64,000 nt of DNA, from contig BDGG01000011.1 of NCBI GenBank assembly GCA_001949185.1, positions 1,169,005 through 1,233,004 of the forward strand, read 5' to 3'. Of this stretch, positions 1-11,340 are shown one piece after another (position 1 is the first letter of the stretch; the number at the start of each line of letters is the position of its first letter). This DNA is from Ramazzottius varieornatus. Taxonomy: Eukaryota > Tardigrada > Eutardigrada > Parachela > Ramazzottiidae. The position numbers and the translations under genes were made by a program. The notes under the pieces were generated by a model. The model was given only the letters and a program-made list of their open reading frames with translations. It was not told where the DNA came from and made no database searches.

Positions 1-2471
1 TCCTATTTGTTTGGGTAAGTATCTGGATGGACACTTCCTTGTCGAATATTGGATGAGTATGCTCACTCGCAGGTGGGGATCGCTGTCCCGTTCGTCAATG
101 GGCTCATTGGCAATGCAACCTTTCCCGCGTCTTCACGGATTCGGCAAGGTCGGCTTATCGGTGACGCAATTGGAGCATCCTGCTTTCCACTTGTGTATCC
201 ATTCGTCTCTCCGTGCTTGATAGTCAACTCCATCTGTATGCCATCGACAGATTCTTACAGCGGCTTCGCGTGTACTTGCAAGTTTGGATTTGTGGCCAAC
301 GCCGACAACACACGCTGCATCAGCGGTAAGCCGTTCGAAAGCTTGATCTTATGTTTATTCTCAAAGATGTTTCTGTCCTTGTGGTACTGTAGATTCGTCA
401 ACCCCGCTGAGCTCGACCGAATGTGTGGACGAGAGCGACTGCGATGGATTTCCGGGCACCATCTGCCGCAGGAACACACTGTTCTCTTCGATCAACGGCG
501 CGAAACCTACCTTGTCATCGACAATGAAGCGCTGCCAATGCGCAGAAGACAGAGACGTGGATCCCACTCAGCCACTCGGATGCCAAAAAAGTGATAGAAA
601 CTCGGCCGTAATCTGAGCAACATGTTCTTGAATGTTTCTTCTCCAACTTGGTCACCAATTATTTTCAGCGAACTTCAACTGCAGCAAGGCTGGGTCCACA
701 GGTTACTGCAGGAAAAGGAACCCGGAAGACGTCTGCCTGGACAGCAAGTGCAGCTGTCCAGCAGGAACTGGCGTGGACAACGTCACGAAAGGGTGCGCGC
801 GTAAGTCACAGATGTTTCGGTCGACGTGAGAGATTGTCTTTTACAAATGGGTTCTTCATGCATTGTCTGCTGCTGCTGTCGGACTGCCTAACTGTTTGTA
901 CTCTAGGTCCCGATAAGAAGACTTGTGAGAAGAAGGACGACTGCCCGCTGCCCGATAAATTCACCACCGTATCTACGGAAGGTTTTTGCGATCGGAAGCT
1001 TGGAAAGTGCAGTTGTGCAATGGCGAAACAAGGTGCAAGCCCAAGTGCGAATCCACCAGTTCCCGAGATTCCAGCGGGCACCGCCGGCACTTCCGTATAC
1101 GACTACGCCAGTAGAACTATAAAATGCGTTCGTAAGTGTATTCATCCTATTTCAATGTCAGACACAGCAGCCTACCCACGGACGTCGCCTGCATAAGATC
1201 TTATACCCACCCCTGACGGGGAAAAGTGACCGAACGACAGGTGGGCCCCTAGCGTGGCTTGGTTGATCACTGATTTTTTACAACCACAATACTGCCTCAC
1301 ATTAGGTGACGGCTGCTGGCTGGCAAGTGCCTACCTGAGCAGTGCGCCCCTTACTGCCTGGGGTGGGTCTAAAGGTCTTATGCAGGCGACGTCCATGAGC
1401 CTACCTGTGGTCGCGAGGCTCAATACATCAATCAATGACAACAGCTAAATTACGACTGTAACACATATGTAATATCGCGAGTAGGCTGCTGTGTCCGACA
1501 TTATTTACGTGTACTTGCATCTGGGTCAGCCTATTTCTGATGCACCAACTAGCTCGTGCTGCTGCTGTGTCAGAAGAACTGCCATCTGATCAGCTGCAAA
1601 AATCTCTTTGATTTAATCGCGCATTTTGTATTTACAGCAATCCAGGTCCTGGCGAGATGTGCAGACAACGAACACTGCGCAGTCTCACTGAACCAGACTT
1701 GTTATAAGTCGTCTCCAGACCAGGCTTTCGGCAGTTGTCTCTGTGCCCCACTAAAGAGACCACTAATGGGAGGGTTGACCTGCCGTGGTAAGCTTTTTGA
1801 GTTATCGGTCCCACTCAGCATATACATCTCAGAAGGATAAAGTGATGGTTCCAAAGCAGTCAACGTACAATTTTTGTTGACTTTGAACCATCAGAACTGA
1901 GGGGCGGGGTCGTGAGGCGCTACGATCAAAAGCCTTGATCGACACTTTCGGTGCGATCAGCTGTTCACCTCGTAAACCGGCAGCATGTGTGTCTTGAACT
2001 TTCTTCACTCTGTCCCATCCTAAAAAGTTCACCACAAACGCGCGATCTCAGAGGTAGTAAAAAAAACAAGCATAAGACATTACCGGAGGAAAGCGACAGA
2101 GCAACGAACACATATTGCCAGTTTACGAGGTGAACAGCTGATCGCACCAAAAGTGTCGATCTGGGCTTCTGAGCGTACCGCCTTACGACCCCGCCCCTCA
2201 GTTTTGACTGTTCGATTGACCATGGTTCCATGTTAATGGCCGCAATGGTTTGCATGTGTCTTTAGATGTTTTTGGCAAATGTTGCCATCCCACCGCCCCA
2301 GTCGGAACTTTTCACTGCGGAATCCCCATTGTCCCCAAGGCCGGTGTCTCTGATTTGACATGTTTGCCGTCCACTTCCACCTGTGGATGCAGCACCGGTG
2401 TGTTCCAACCTGAGGTTGGATGTGTGGCCACATTGCTCGGTCCATCTCCGCAATGCAATATATTCCTTTAG
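1..2471 (+). CDS. Secreted cysteine-rich modular (EB/EGF-like) protein, 3' part
   Basis: Exons: 1-14 (partial), 224-325, 393-590, 669-800, 907-1131, 1638-1787, 2266-2471 (TAG stop). Each has AG/GT borders and every visible border is phase 1, so each exon is a symmetric module. Each exon carries several cysteines in EB/EGF-like spacing, for example FACTCKFGF, KCSCPAG, CGCSTG. I see no membrane segment or catalytic motif, and the protein ends in CNIFL. The 5' end, with any signal peptide, lies upstream of the window. The role is not identifiable; such arrays are usually extracellular. Two inverted-repeat elements sit in the introns after 1131 and after 1787. Product class is inferred from cysteine pattern only. 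Confidence 0.7.
1154..1502. repeat. MITE-like inverted-repeat element in an intron
   Basis: Terminal inverted repeats of about 22 bp (1154-1175 and 1481-1502; core GACACAGCAGCCTAC) bound the element. A second internal inverted pair lies near 1181-1204 and 1372-1395 (core GCAGGCGACGTCC). There is no coding content. It fits within one intron of the Cys-rich gene. Confidence 0.6.
1893..2206. repeat. MITE-like element with about 98-bp inverted repeats
   Basis: Arms 1893-1991 and 2107-2206 are roughly 85-90 percent complementary, with cores such as GAGGGGCGGGGTCGT and GCGATCAGCTGTTCACC. A separate small hairpin (GATGGTTC...GAACCATC, about 1844-1892) abuts the left end. The element ends about 60 bp before the last exon of the Cys-rich gene. 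No ORF. Confidence 0.75.
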
Positions 2472-3048
2472 TCAATCTAAACTTTCAGAAAAATTGTGCA
2501 CTTTGTTGGCTGGGAGGGTAATTTGCCCTGCACTTAAGATTCTACCAGCCTTATTAATTGAAGAAAAAGATATACGGAACACATCTCGTTCCGATAAGGG
2601 CAAATCAAGATTCAAATAAAGCTCTAGTGGAGCTGGTCCAGTTGTTCGAGATGTGCTACCTTATTTGACAGCTTTAGAGCTCAAAGGAGAGCAAAATGAA
2701 CGCAACCGCCCCCGATCATTCAGTGCAGCTTAGCAGATTCGGTTGGATCACCCGATCAAGCCTCTTGAGACATGGACAGTGCAAGACAGTGCATTCAGTG
2801 ACTTTGGCTTCCGCCTTGGTACAGTCTAAGGTAAATGTATGGCTAGACTAGTGTTTCTCAAGAATCGACCGATTCGGTAACATATTTCCAAAGAGTGGAC
2901 AGTGAACACTCTACAAGGTCGGGTTATACGAGGTTTGCCGAAAAAATGTCCAAGGTCCTCTGTGAGCTTCCGAGTTGTCATCGACTACTGCAGCACTAAC
3001 GGGATCCAGTAACATCGCCCTCCGACGAATCACCGTGGAGTCACTTCG
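2472..3048. other. Intergenic, nothing recognised
   Basis: This stretch follows the stop of the Cys-rich gene. I see no coding region, RNA gene or clear polyadenylation signal in it. Confidence 0.4.
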
Positions 3049-3224
3049 GGGGTTAATCTGCCCTTAATCCCTCTAAGCCCGTATACAGGCGCGGTGCCCT
3101 GCCATGGAGGTCTTATGGAAAAATCAGCAATCAGCTTGACTTCTTGATTTGCTACCACAAGACGTCCATGGCGGGGCACCGCGCCTGTATACGGGCTTAG
3201 AGGGATTAAGGGCAGGTTAACCCC
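3049..3224. repeat. Short foldback element, about 68-bp arms
   Basis: Arms 3049-3117 and 3156-3224 are nearly perfectly complementary (core GGGATTAAGGGCAG, with AGGCGCGGTGCC in the left arm). About 38 bp of AT-rich loop separates them, so the whole 176 bp forms a hairpin. No coding content. This is a typical MITE or foldback structure. Confidence 0.8.
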
Positions 3225-3451
3225 TGCTCGACGGCGTCGACCATTGCTCTTACACTGAATTTCATACTGGTTATCATGTACGAATTTACAGTCTTACAGC
3301 ATATTGTACTGTGCGCATACGTTACGATACAGCGATCAAAACGCCATCAAAAATTTGAGAAGGTGAACGCCCAGGTAACGAACTTACATTCGAATGTTTA
3401 CCTTCAGGCGCTACCACAAATTCGTTGTATAAGCACATTATTACGTCTGCA

Positions 3452-6400
3452 TCAAAACGGAATATGGGAGTAATTATACCGCACAACCAGTTTTGAAGAT
3501 TGAAGATTCATCCCGATGTAAATACCTGTCATAAGCAGACCGGCCAAAAGGGGCCAGAACGAGAAGATGGCGGTACAAGCGGAGCTCGAACTGTCCTTGC
3601 TTATTCCCCCATCGCCGATGCTGGATGGATTTGTGCTGTCTGTGATCAGGCTTTCTGCCGTGGATTCTATGTTTCCGCCGCTGACAATGGGAGGCGAAGA
3701 GTTGAGATTGTCGCTGCTCCACGTGTTGCACGAATCAGCTTTACACACGCATATCGTAAGGGGAATGTTACTGGCGATAATGAGATCGTCAAAGCAACCC
3801 CAACCTTTCGTATCCAGGTCGGTCTTTACATGGGCTGGAGTTTTATCTCCCACTACGTAGCATGATCGATATGTGTTAAGCGCTGAAAAACATAAATAAA
3901 ATCTTGAATTACACATACTGTTATCCTTTGAGTTTTGTGGCCGCAACTGCGGGATATCCAGCCAACCGTTTCTCTTCAAATTTCTTCCTTTGTTTGAGGT
4001 ACTGTCGAAGAGGTGCATGACGGAACCAGTTTTATAGATTCTTGCGTCATTGACCTGTTTTTATTATTTCGTTTATTTCTTATTTCTGCGGAACTTGTGG
4101 TTAATGCCGGTGTTATCACTACGAGGGAGAGGTTATTGAGTTAGCCATAACGACCTGCGGTTGTTGAGTTAGCCACCGCTGCGGTATGTGGTGGCGCACA
4201 GTCAGGGCAATAGCCAAAAAACGCGATAATCAATACCGCTCTTCTAAACTACCGTATGAGGCGCATACCGCTGTTATCAAGGCTGATAATTTCGAGAGCC
4301 GAATGAACATTTTCTTGACCGGAATGCCCATCACAGAACTGAAACTTCTCAACGATTGCTCAATGATAGCTGTGGCACAGTGTTGTCGGTTAAGGGTCAT
4401 CCTAGTATCTGTACAGCTCAACAGTAAGTCTTCCAGGGCATTTTCTTCGTGGAGAGGAATTTTAGGCTGTTTTCATGACTTCCGACGTGTTGACCATTCA
4501 GCCGAATGTCCAGCGTCTGCCAATTTACTCCGTACGCCTCCGCAGTTTCCCGCATTCCCCATCCCATTTCTCTCACCGCATGAACCGCTGCTTGCATCGT
4601 TAACTGCGCATGGACCTCTAGTGCAGTCTTCAGCTTGAGAGACGCCATGTTTATTCCGACAGAGTTGATAACAAAACTGCTGTACGAAATTTGGCCTCGC
4701 AGTGAAAAAAATAATTCTTATTGTCATTGAAAACCGCGTCGTCAGCGCCTCTAGTGGCCTTAGTTTCATTCCTGGTCCAGGCTCTCTAACATGGGGTTTG
4801 ACAGTTTGCCGAACTGGGGATCTTGTGCATGCATTGAGAACCTAAGCCCATCGCAAGAAGTACCATTCGACAGCCCGTTATTTTCTCTGTCGAATCATCC
4901 AAACATGTGTTAGAATATGTCAGACAGAACGGGCGAAAACAGTTGGCTAACTCAATAACCGAAGGTTCTTATGGCTAAATCAATAACCTCTCCCTCGTAG
5001 GCAAAGTTTATGGAGAAGATTTGGACATCTTTCACGTGTAAAGTTCAGCCTTTGAACTTGAGAAACTCATAATGAGCTGCATAATCTTGAAATGGCTGGC
5101 CCGGTTGATTTGATATCGGTTCGACCCGGTCGCGAAACCATGAACCATAGTTGCGACACGGTTCGGCAGTACTAACGGCATAGTGCCCAGCTTCGCTCAG
5201 TGTCGCGCACCACGCACCATAACCCCTCCATAACTGGTGCCAGGTTTGGCCATCCTTCTTGTGGATGCGCCAAATAGCGCTCAGACCTCTCGTGTGATCA
5301 AACTCTTCATACAATCTCCGTAAAATCAATGGATCTGTTTCGCAAGTCATGTTTTCACCAATCACAGCATATGTATAGATTTATACTGCGCAGCTATCCC
5401 GGCTTATGTTTTCCCTAGTATCGCTGCACAGAATTTCAAAATCTGTGCAAGCTGAGTTGATCGACGTATTGATTTGTTACGTTTCAAATTCCGAATTTCA
5501 AATTTTTGAATTCGTTTCTCCTAGTGTTTTGCGATTTCGTTCTTACTCGCGAGATGCTTTCCGGTTGCTCGATCCTCTTTATGCTCATTACCCTAAGGCA
5601 TGATGGAAGGTGGAAGTTTTAGCCAGAAGGACGGTGATGATCTCCAGCCAAGCCGGAGGGAAAGTTTTGCAAGCCGTCCCATTTCATTGCTCTTCTCCGT
5701 CAAGTAGCCGCCGAGGATCCATCCCAGCACTCAAGTGGAGGAACCAGCTGTTCCTGTTGCGCAGAAATCAAGTTAAGAAGTTAGAGAATTTCCGGTGATT
5801 CATCGAGGGAAGAACATTCGAGATAGCTTCGATAACGATGATGATGAAGCGACGTCGAGGTGAGCTTTTCTTTCTATTACTTTGCCCTACCCATGTGAAA
5901 TCACGCATTCACCAAGTGTCTGCGCCAGTGGAACTGGGTCTTAACACCGCGCTTTTGCTTGCAGGAAAGCTTGTTCTCTCGAGTAGAGATGGTGATAAGG
6001 ACGATGGGAAACACCAGGTGAATGCTAATAGGGGAATCAATTTAAGTAATCCGAAAAAGAAAGCTGAGCATGGGGTCGATAATGCTGATCGCTTCAGCGA
6101 GGCAGACGACCGACCCGAAGCGACAGACTTGCTAACATTCTGTCAACTGCCAATGAGACCGAACAGAAGCACGGGACATGAAGCTGGACTTGCAGGACAG
6201 TGGGTGCGCGCGTTCCAGGAAGCTCTGCTCCTACAAAAGGCCGCCAGGAAGGAAAGTGCGACTTCGAAACCTCGACAACTGGAGCCGAGGCGAGTACGAC
6301 CAAAGCCCGTATCAAAAGTAACCAAGAAAAGACTTTTGACTTACAACATTTCTAAAGCGTACGGTGCACGAACTGCTCAAATAATCCTGCTAGCTCCGAT

Positions 6401-8778
6401 CTGAAGAGTGGAGAGAATAAGTTTCGATTGCAACTGATTCAGTAATTGCTGAAGTGGATTCGAATCTGACCAGTTCTTCTGCTTCTCAGCGCACTACGTT
6501 ATGAAATCAGGAAAACCTTCGGTGATGCTCTTTGATGCTTGGTTTTCCGTAATGTCGAACCGTAAAGCACCAATCGTTGGCCAAGATTCACACAGCGGTC
6601 AAACAAATTTCGAAGTGCGGAGGACCACAGACGAAAGAGAAGAAAAAACGGCAAGCTGACCCCGCGACAGTGGCGCACCTCCGGTTTCTTATGCTATGAT
6701 TCATTTCGCCGACTGCGAAACGTTTTCTGCACAGAATTTTAATTGTATAAAATCATTATTTCACACGATTTTAGTCAAAAACATGACTTGCGAAACAGGT
6801 CTAGTGTCTACCAGGCGTTGATATAGTATGTACACAATAATAGGGGGACTGGACCCTGGTTTTCAAACGCCGGTAGCGTGTTGCTGACCTTAGCAACGTC
6901 ATTACATTCGAACTATATCCTATCATCATTTCAGATTCTGACCGTATGTGACTGTCCTGTGTTTCGTTATCGAGCATGTCGACCGACTGAATAAAGATCA
7001 GTTTTTAAGACTTCAAAAGGTCGGTAGTATGTGGAGTATTAGGTAGTGTCTGTGGTGTCTATTGATAGGTAGTACGCGGAGTGGTTGGGTAGTGCGGAAT
7101 GTAAAAGTGGTGGCATGCGGAGTATTTTGGTAAAGCGGGTAGTGTGCGGAGCCATTACCCATTTTTAGATCATGTTATCCGAAGAAAATGTTTCGGGGGA
7201 AGGAGTTGCAGGTTTTTCTTTGACAGGTGGCGGCATGCTACAGGAGGGTCGAGGTATCATTCTCGTACGTGTGATGGTTTCTGATTTTCACTCTGACTAA
7301 AGCCATGGTCATTTTGCCCCATTTCAACTGGTTTAGGTCGGTGGGCGGTGCCAAATCTGAGCAACCAGTCCCCACTTTTCCGACTGACCACACTTTCGGA
7401 ACATGACGACCAGTGCACCACCTACCAACTCAAAGTGGTCAACGTTCATAGTTTCTTGCTGACCACTATGCAGACCTTTTCTTGAGTCGAAAATATAAAA
7501 GAAGTAAATCTTTCCCGTCTCACGGACTTCTTGAAAACTGTTTGTAAGATGATCAGTAGATGCACCAGGCCCCAGTTATATTTTCGGTCGAAGTTGCTTC
7601 GCGATTGAGGTCTTTCAGCTCTCACAAGATAAATTTTATTGTTTGGACTCCTGTCGAGTTTTCCACCCGGATAACTTTGGCAGCCAATGTTTCGAAAGAG
7701 AACTTGATGGTGCTTTTTCAAGAGCGACCATCGACGAAAACGAGAAAATGCCCTGTTTCAGTTTGCTCTTGTTTGAAGGTCGATTTCTGTGTTGTGAATG
7801 CCCTCCAAAGTCCACCACCTTCACGAGGTCGGAAGAGTTGAAAAAGCACACGAAATCGACAAAGTCCAAAGCACAGTACAAACAGCATACAAACATCGCA
7901 CTTGTAAAAAACGAAGGTACGTACATCTCGCATATAAACTAACGGCGCATAGACACCACCTTTCACCGCACTGGAACTTGCTCCTAACCGGTATGCTGTT
8001 TTACGTCATTCAAATCTACTAAAGCCGCATACAAAGGACCTTTTAATGATAGTCATCGACGACTGCAGCTTTAGCATAATATGCGAATTTTCTAAAAGCA
8101 CTGTCAAACTTACGTTGTCTATGATTGCCATAATATATCGTTGTAAGGCAGAAATACTCCGCTGGCTTTGCTGCTTGATTTGGGATATCCACACAGTCCA
8201 ATTCGTAGTTTTTTAGCGTAGATAAGCTGTTAGCGCATTTGTCCCATTGACTTTTCACGTAACTCTGATTGGCTTGACTGTTAGGGACTGCACCGTGACC
8301 AGTGTCCGTCCATCCTGAAGACTGACACACCACGCATCTTTTGGCTCCTGCAGAGCGGGGCAACGTTTCGTATTGGTCTACTTGTGCATGAAATGCCACC
8401 GGTACTATACCGGAATGTTGCAATATATTAGTTGCCGTTTTGATCAACTTCAAATATCATTCATTAACGGACGGAACCGTCCAGCCTGGACGGTTCCGGG
8501 CAGGGCCGCAGCGGCGTGTGTTGGATGTATCAAGATTGCAATGTGACGTCACAGGCTTTAGGCTGATCGCAGTGCAAAACTGATCACGACGCATGACGTA
8601 GCTGATACATCCAATACAGGCCGCTACGGCCCTGGTTCCGCCAGTGAAATACTGTTGGGCTCAACGTAAAGCTTTCGTTGCACCAACCTTCAGCGAGCAG
8701 CGGAAAAACTGCAGCGGCGACCAGTACAACCAGACAGGAACCGAAATTCATTAACACCGACGTTTGTGAATACAGCAT
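3452..8778 (-). CDS. Quiver/sleepless-like LU (Ly6/uPAR) protein
   Basis: Minus-strand exons: 8778-8688 (signal peptide, h-region CLVVLVAAAVFPLLA), 8347-8114, 3882-3452. Phases agree (1/2, 1/2), giving about 251 aa. Exon 2 holds five cysteines (KRCVVC to YFC). Exon 3 holds five more, ending in ICVCKADSCN, the CxC-x4-CN signature of the LU fold. The ten-cysteine count is complete only if both exons belong together, which supports one gene. A Ser-rich stalk and a C-terminal hydrophobic stretch (SFWPLLAGLLMTGIYIG) suggest GPI or membrane anchoring. Quiver-family proteins modulate channels or junctions; the role here is inferred. Intron 2 is about 4.2 kb and holds transposon debris. Two separate genes remain possible. 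Confidence 0.65.
4120..4999 (-). mobile_element. Degraded Tigger/pogo-like transposon
   Basis: Inverted repeats of about 55 bp lie at 4120-4176 and 4943-4999 (core CGAGGGAGAGGTTATTGA). Inside, on the minus strand around 4648-4418, is a helix-turn-helix of the psq/Tigger type (AVREMGWGMRETAEAYGV), followed by out-of-frame pieces resembling the region upstream of a DDE domain. At 880 bp with frame breaks it is a non-autonomous or internally deleted copy. It lies inside the large intron of the LU gene. Confidence 0.65.
5045..5365 (-). CDS. Hypothetical ORF, about 101-106 aa
   Basis: An intact ORF with an internal ATG at 5350 (MTCETDPLILRRLYEEF). It is rich in Trp/Tyr (QTWHQLWRGYGAW) and lacks low-complexity bias, so it looks protein-like, but I recognise no family. 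It lies in the LU gene intron on the same strand. A TATAAAT stretch precedes it closely. It could be an exon, a nested gene or chance. Confidence 0.25.
   Translation of the reverse strand: MIGENMTCETDPLILRRLYEEFDHTRGLSAIWRIHKKDGQTWHQLWRGYGAWCATLSEAGHYAVSTAEPCRNYGSWFRDRVEPISNQPGQPFQDYAAHYEFLKFKG
5602..6404 (+). pseudogene. Decayed coding-like stretch, unidentified
   Basis: Plus-strand frames here read as polar, charged protein (SFDNDDDEATSR near 5825-5860; then KLVLSSRDGDKDDGK in an open frame to 6404). There are stops and frame changes near 5675, 5780 and 5860. A GT (5861) and an AG (5965) could bound an intron. No domain is recognisable. Confidence 0.25.
6405..8113. other. Intronic, no gene recognised
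   Basis: Part of the LU gene's large intron. About 7020-7155 holds an imperfect array of GGTAGT/GCGGAG words. ORFs around 7446-7966 on both strands have no recognisable domain and are probably chance. Confidence 0.4.
8501..8634. repeat. hAT-like MITE, 134 bp
   Basis: Inverted termini of about 32 bp begin CAGGGCCG and end CGGCCCTG (8501-8533 and 8602-8634). The 8-bp flanks GTTCCGGG and GTTCCGCC match at six positions, like an aged 8-bp target duplication of hAT elements. It sits in intron 1 of the LU gene. A small palindrome (GGAACCGTCCAGCCTGG...) abuts its left flank at 8473-8497. Confidence 0.7.
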
Positions 8779-10276
8779 CTAGTATATCAGGATCCGGATC
8801 CTCTTGAGAAATACAGCGGACGAAAAATTAATGCTTAGCTTGAGACAACCATCTTCAACACAAGTTAATGAGGCGTTTGCAGTTCGGCTTAGATCTGGCA
8901 GAAAGGATAGTCGGGCGTATCCATGGACATACTTTCTGATACAGCCGCAGTTGTCTGGAAAATGCAGCAAAATGCACTGGGTCGCGAAATTCGAGGCTCA
9001 AAGCTCCATTAGGCGGGGCTTTTGATGTTGTGGGTGGAATCAGCTACTCGCTGGCCGAACACTGCACCACAGCCACGCAACCAGCAGCGAAAATTCCATA
9101 GGCCAAGAATTGTACACTATTGGTGCTGCGTGTGTTTGGGCGTGCGCACAGTTTTTGGTGTGGTGCACTACCGTGCTACTGTACTGTGCTACTGTACATG
9201 CACTGGTGGCTGCGATGAACGGATGGCAGGTAAGCGATGGATAGGTATACCCAAAGTTAATGGCTGACTCGATCCGGACGCAAACATTTTGGTCAGAAGG
9301 ACAGCGACACGGAAAATACTGTTACATGGTTTTTCGAACAGTTTCATCTGCTTCTTGAAGTCGACAAAAGCAACACTAGTGACATTTTCTTCGAATCCCA
9401 TTCGATACACTGGCGAACCGAAGACATCAACTTGTTTGTGTACCGTCACTCTGGCTCGTTCTGCATTTCCGCTTCCAAGATTGGCTTATGGAGATGATTT
9501 CTCTTGCCGTCTCCTGAATCGCCGTGAATTGAGTAATGCTCAGCGAAATTTTCCTGATGAGTACGGAAAGCTCCCTTATTTTCGAAAAATAGCGTAACCG
9601 AAAATACGGTTAGCTAGCATTGTAAAGCATGGTGGTTGCCCAACTATTCAAGCTTGTGTCTCAAAACTCGATTTTGCCACAAATTTATTTTTATGGCGAT
9701 CATTTGACCGTCTGACGCTCCTCTTCTTCATTGTGATATTAAGTTCCCCACGAGTTCGCAGGCTACTTTAGGGAAAGAAAGCATGCATGGAGAAAAAAAG
9801 CAAACACTGGGCCGGAATGAAGCTATAGACGGCCCATTCTGCCAAGGAAAGCATGTTTTCAAGTATGGCAAAAAAGGCGACAAGATTATTTTCGAATTGG
9901 CGCGCGCTTCCAGCCCGTCACACTGCAAGCGTGAGGCACTTGAGAAAGCAGTCTGGTCGATTGTTGCTTGACGTGAGGGTTTCCACCTTCGGAAGGGAGA
10001 GCATCAGAACAGTATGTTCATAAGACATCAGAAGTAAATAGGTTGCTTTTTTATCCCTGCTTCGAGTGTATCCACCAAGGAGAACCAAGCTTTGCAGGAG
10101 AAGAAAAGAAACGTCCGAAAACAAACTCGAATTTGCCCGTTCAGGTTAGCTGTAGAAAAATCTAGCGGGCGTGTTAATTTGTCCTGCAACGTAATCGTCC
10201 CAAACGATTCCGGTAATCCGGTTCCGCTTGTTAGCTACAGTGGGAAAGTGAACGGGAGCTGGCAACATAGTCTTTC
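8779..10276. other. Upstream of the LU gene; no confident gene
   Basis: Several ORFs of 60-100 codons on both strands (for example 9189-9449 minus, 9289-9597 plus) overlap each other and show no domain. A copy of an interspersed repeat lies at 9571-9659. Confidence 0.35.
9571..9659 (+). repeat. Interspersed repeat, copy 1
   Basis: About 90 bp shared in the same orientation with 17369-17458, roughly 80-85 percent identical. The conserved core is AGCATGGTGGTTGCCCAA, preceded by CGGTTA[GA]CTAGCATTG. Non-coding as far as I can see. Confidence 0.65.
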
Positions 10277-10597
10277 TACGAGGTAGACGGCACGAAGATT
10301 AGTCGGAAATTCCGGCGTGAAGATTACAACGCAACATTGCTTTCTATGCTTGATTGTTTGATCCTAGTACACCTCATACGCTCTTTAGCATTGCTCGACA
10401 CACCTCTCCCTTTCAAGGCTCACATCTGACCAGTTTGACTCCTGTTTCACCTCTGAAGGTCCATAAAGAATGGGAATAAGTTTTTCTTGATTTAGGCACC
10501 AAGAAAGTTGAGTTTGACGCAGAGAAAGCCAAAATTGAGACCTGTAATCACCACGCCGGAATTTCCGACCTGTAATCCCCATGCCGTCTACCTCGTA
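10277..10597. repeat. MITE-like element, about 52-bp inverted repeats
   Basis: Arms 10277-10327 and 10543-10597 share TACGAGGTAGACGGCA and GTCGGAAATTCCGGCGTG as inverted copies. The 321-bp interior has no recognised coding content. Confidence 0.7.
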
Positions 10598-11340
10598 TTG
10601 ATATAGCAGACTGCGGTCTGCGTTATCCATACTACAGCGCCCTTGCGGCGAAATAACGAAACCGCAGAAAATACACCCCGTTCACGCCAAATCGCCACCA
10701 CCTGGCATTGCAACGTTAAAAAATCCATCTTGCCCGTTTTCTGCTCATCCCAACTCGCCATTTGCATAACTTTCCAAGCTGTTTTGACTGAACCATGGCT
10801 TGCTTCGCTCCTCCAAGAGACAGCGTGAAACAATTGACTGGTATGACTTCAGGTCAGGAAGACGTATAGTAAGTAAGCGAGTAAAACGCAGTCTGCAAAA
10901 TTCAATAATCGAGTTCCCTTTAGCAACCTCATTCAGAAAGGCTTACAGCCTCCGGAACTCTCTGTTGGAAACGAGAAAGACCGCGGAAATATCAAACGAG
11001 CTCGGCAAACGAATTACAACCTTGAAGTTCGGCCATTTTGCCGAGAAATCCCGTTTTGTCGAAAAATTTCCACACACAGTCCTGAACGGCAGATTCATGA
11101 GATCAGCCATATTTTCCGTAGCTCCGTCTCCGGTTTGACTGTCTTAAGCAGCGGTACCGCGGGACTTCAATGGAAGACTGAGAAAACAACTTCAGAAAAC
11201 GACCTAAAAAACCGAAAAGTTGAGTGCAGTTTCAGCTAACCACCTTCCCTAGCTCCATGTCGATCCTGGCTTTTTGTGAGCAGATTTTAGGCCAGTAAAT
11301 TGGGCCAAGGTAGCAAACAGAAAGTTAAACCACGGAAAAT

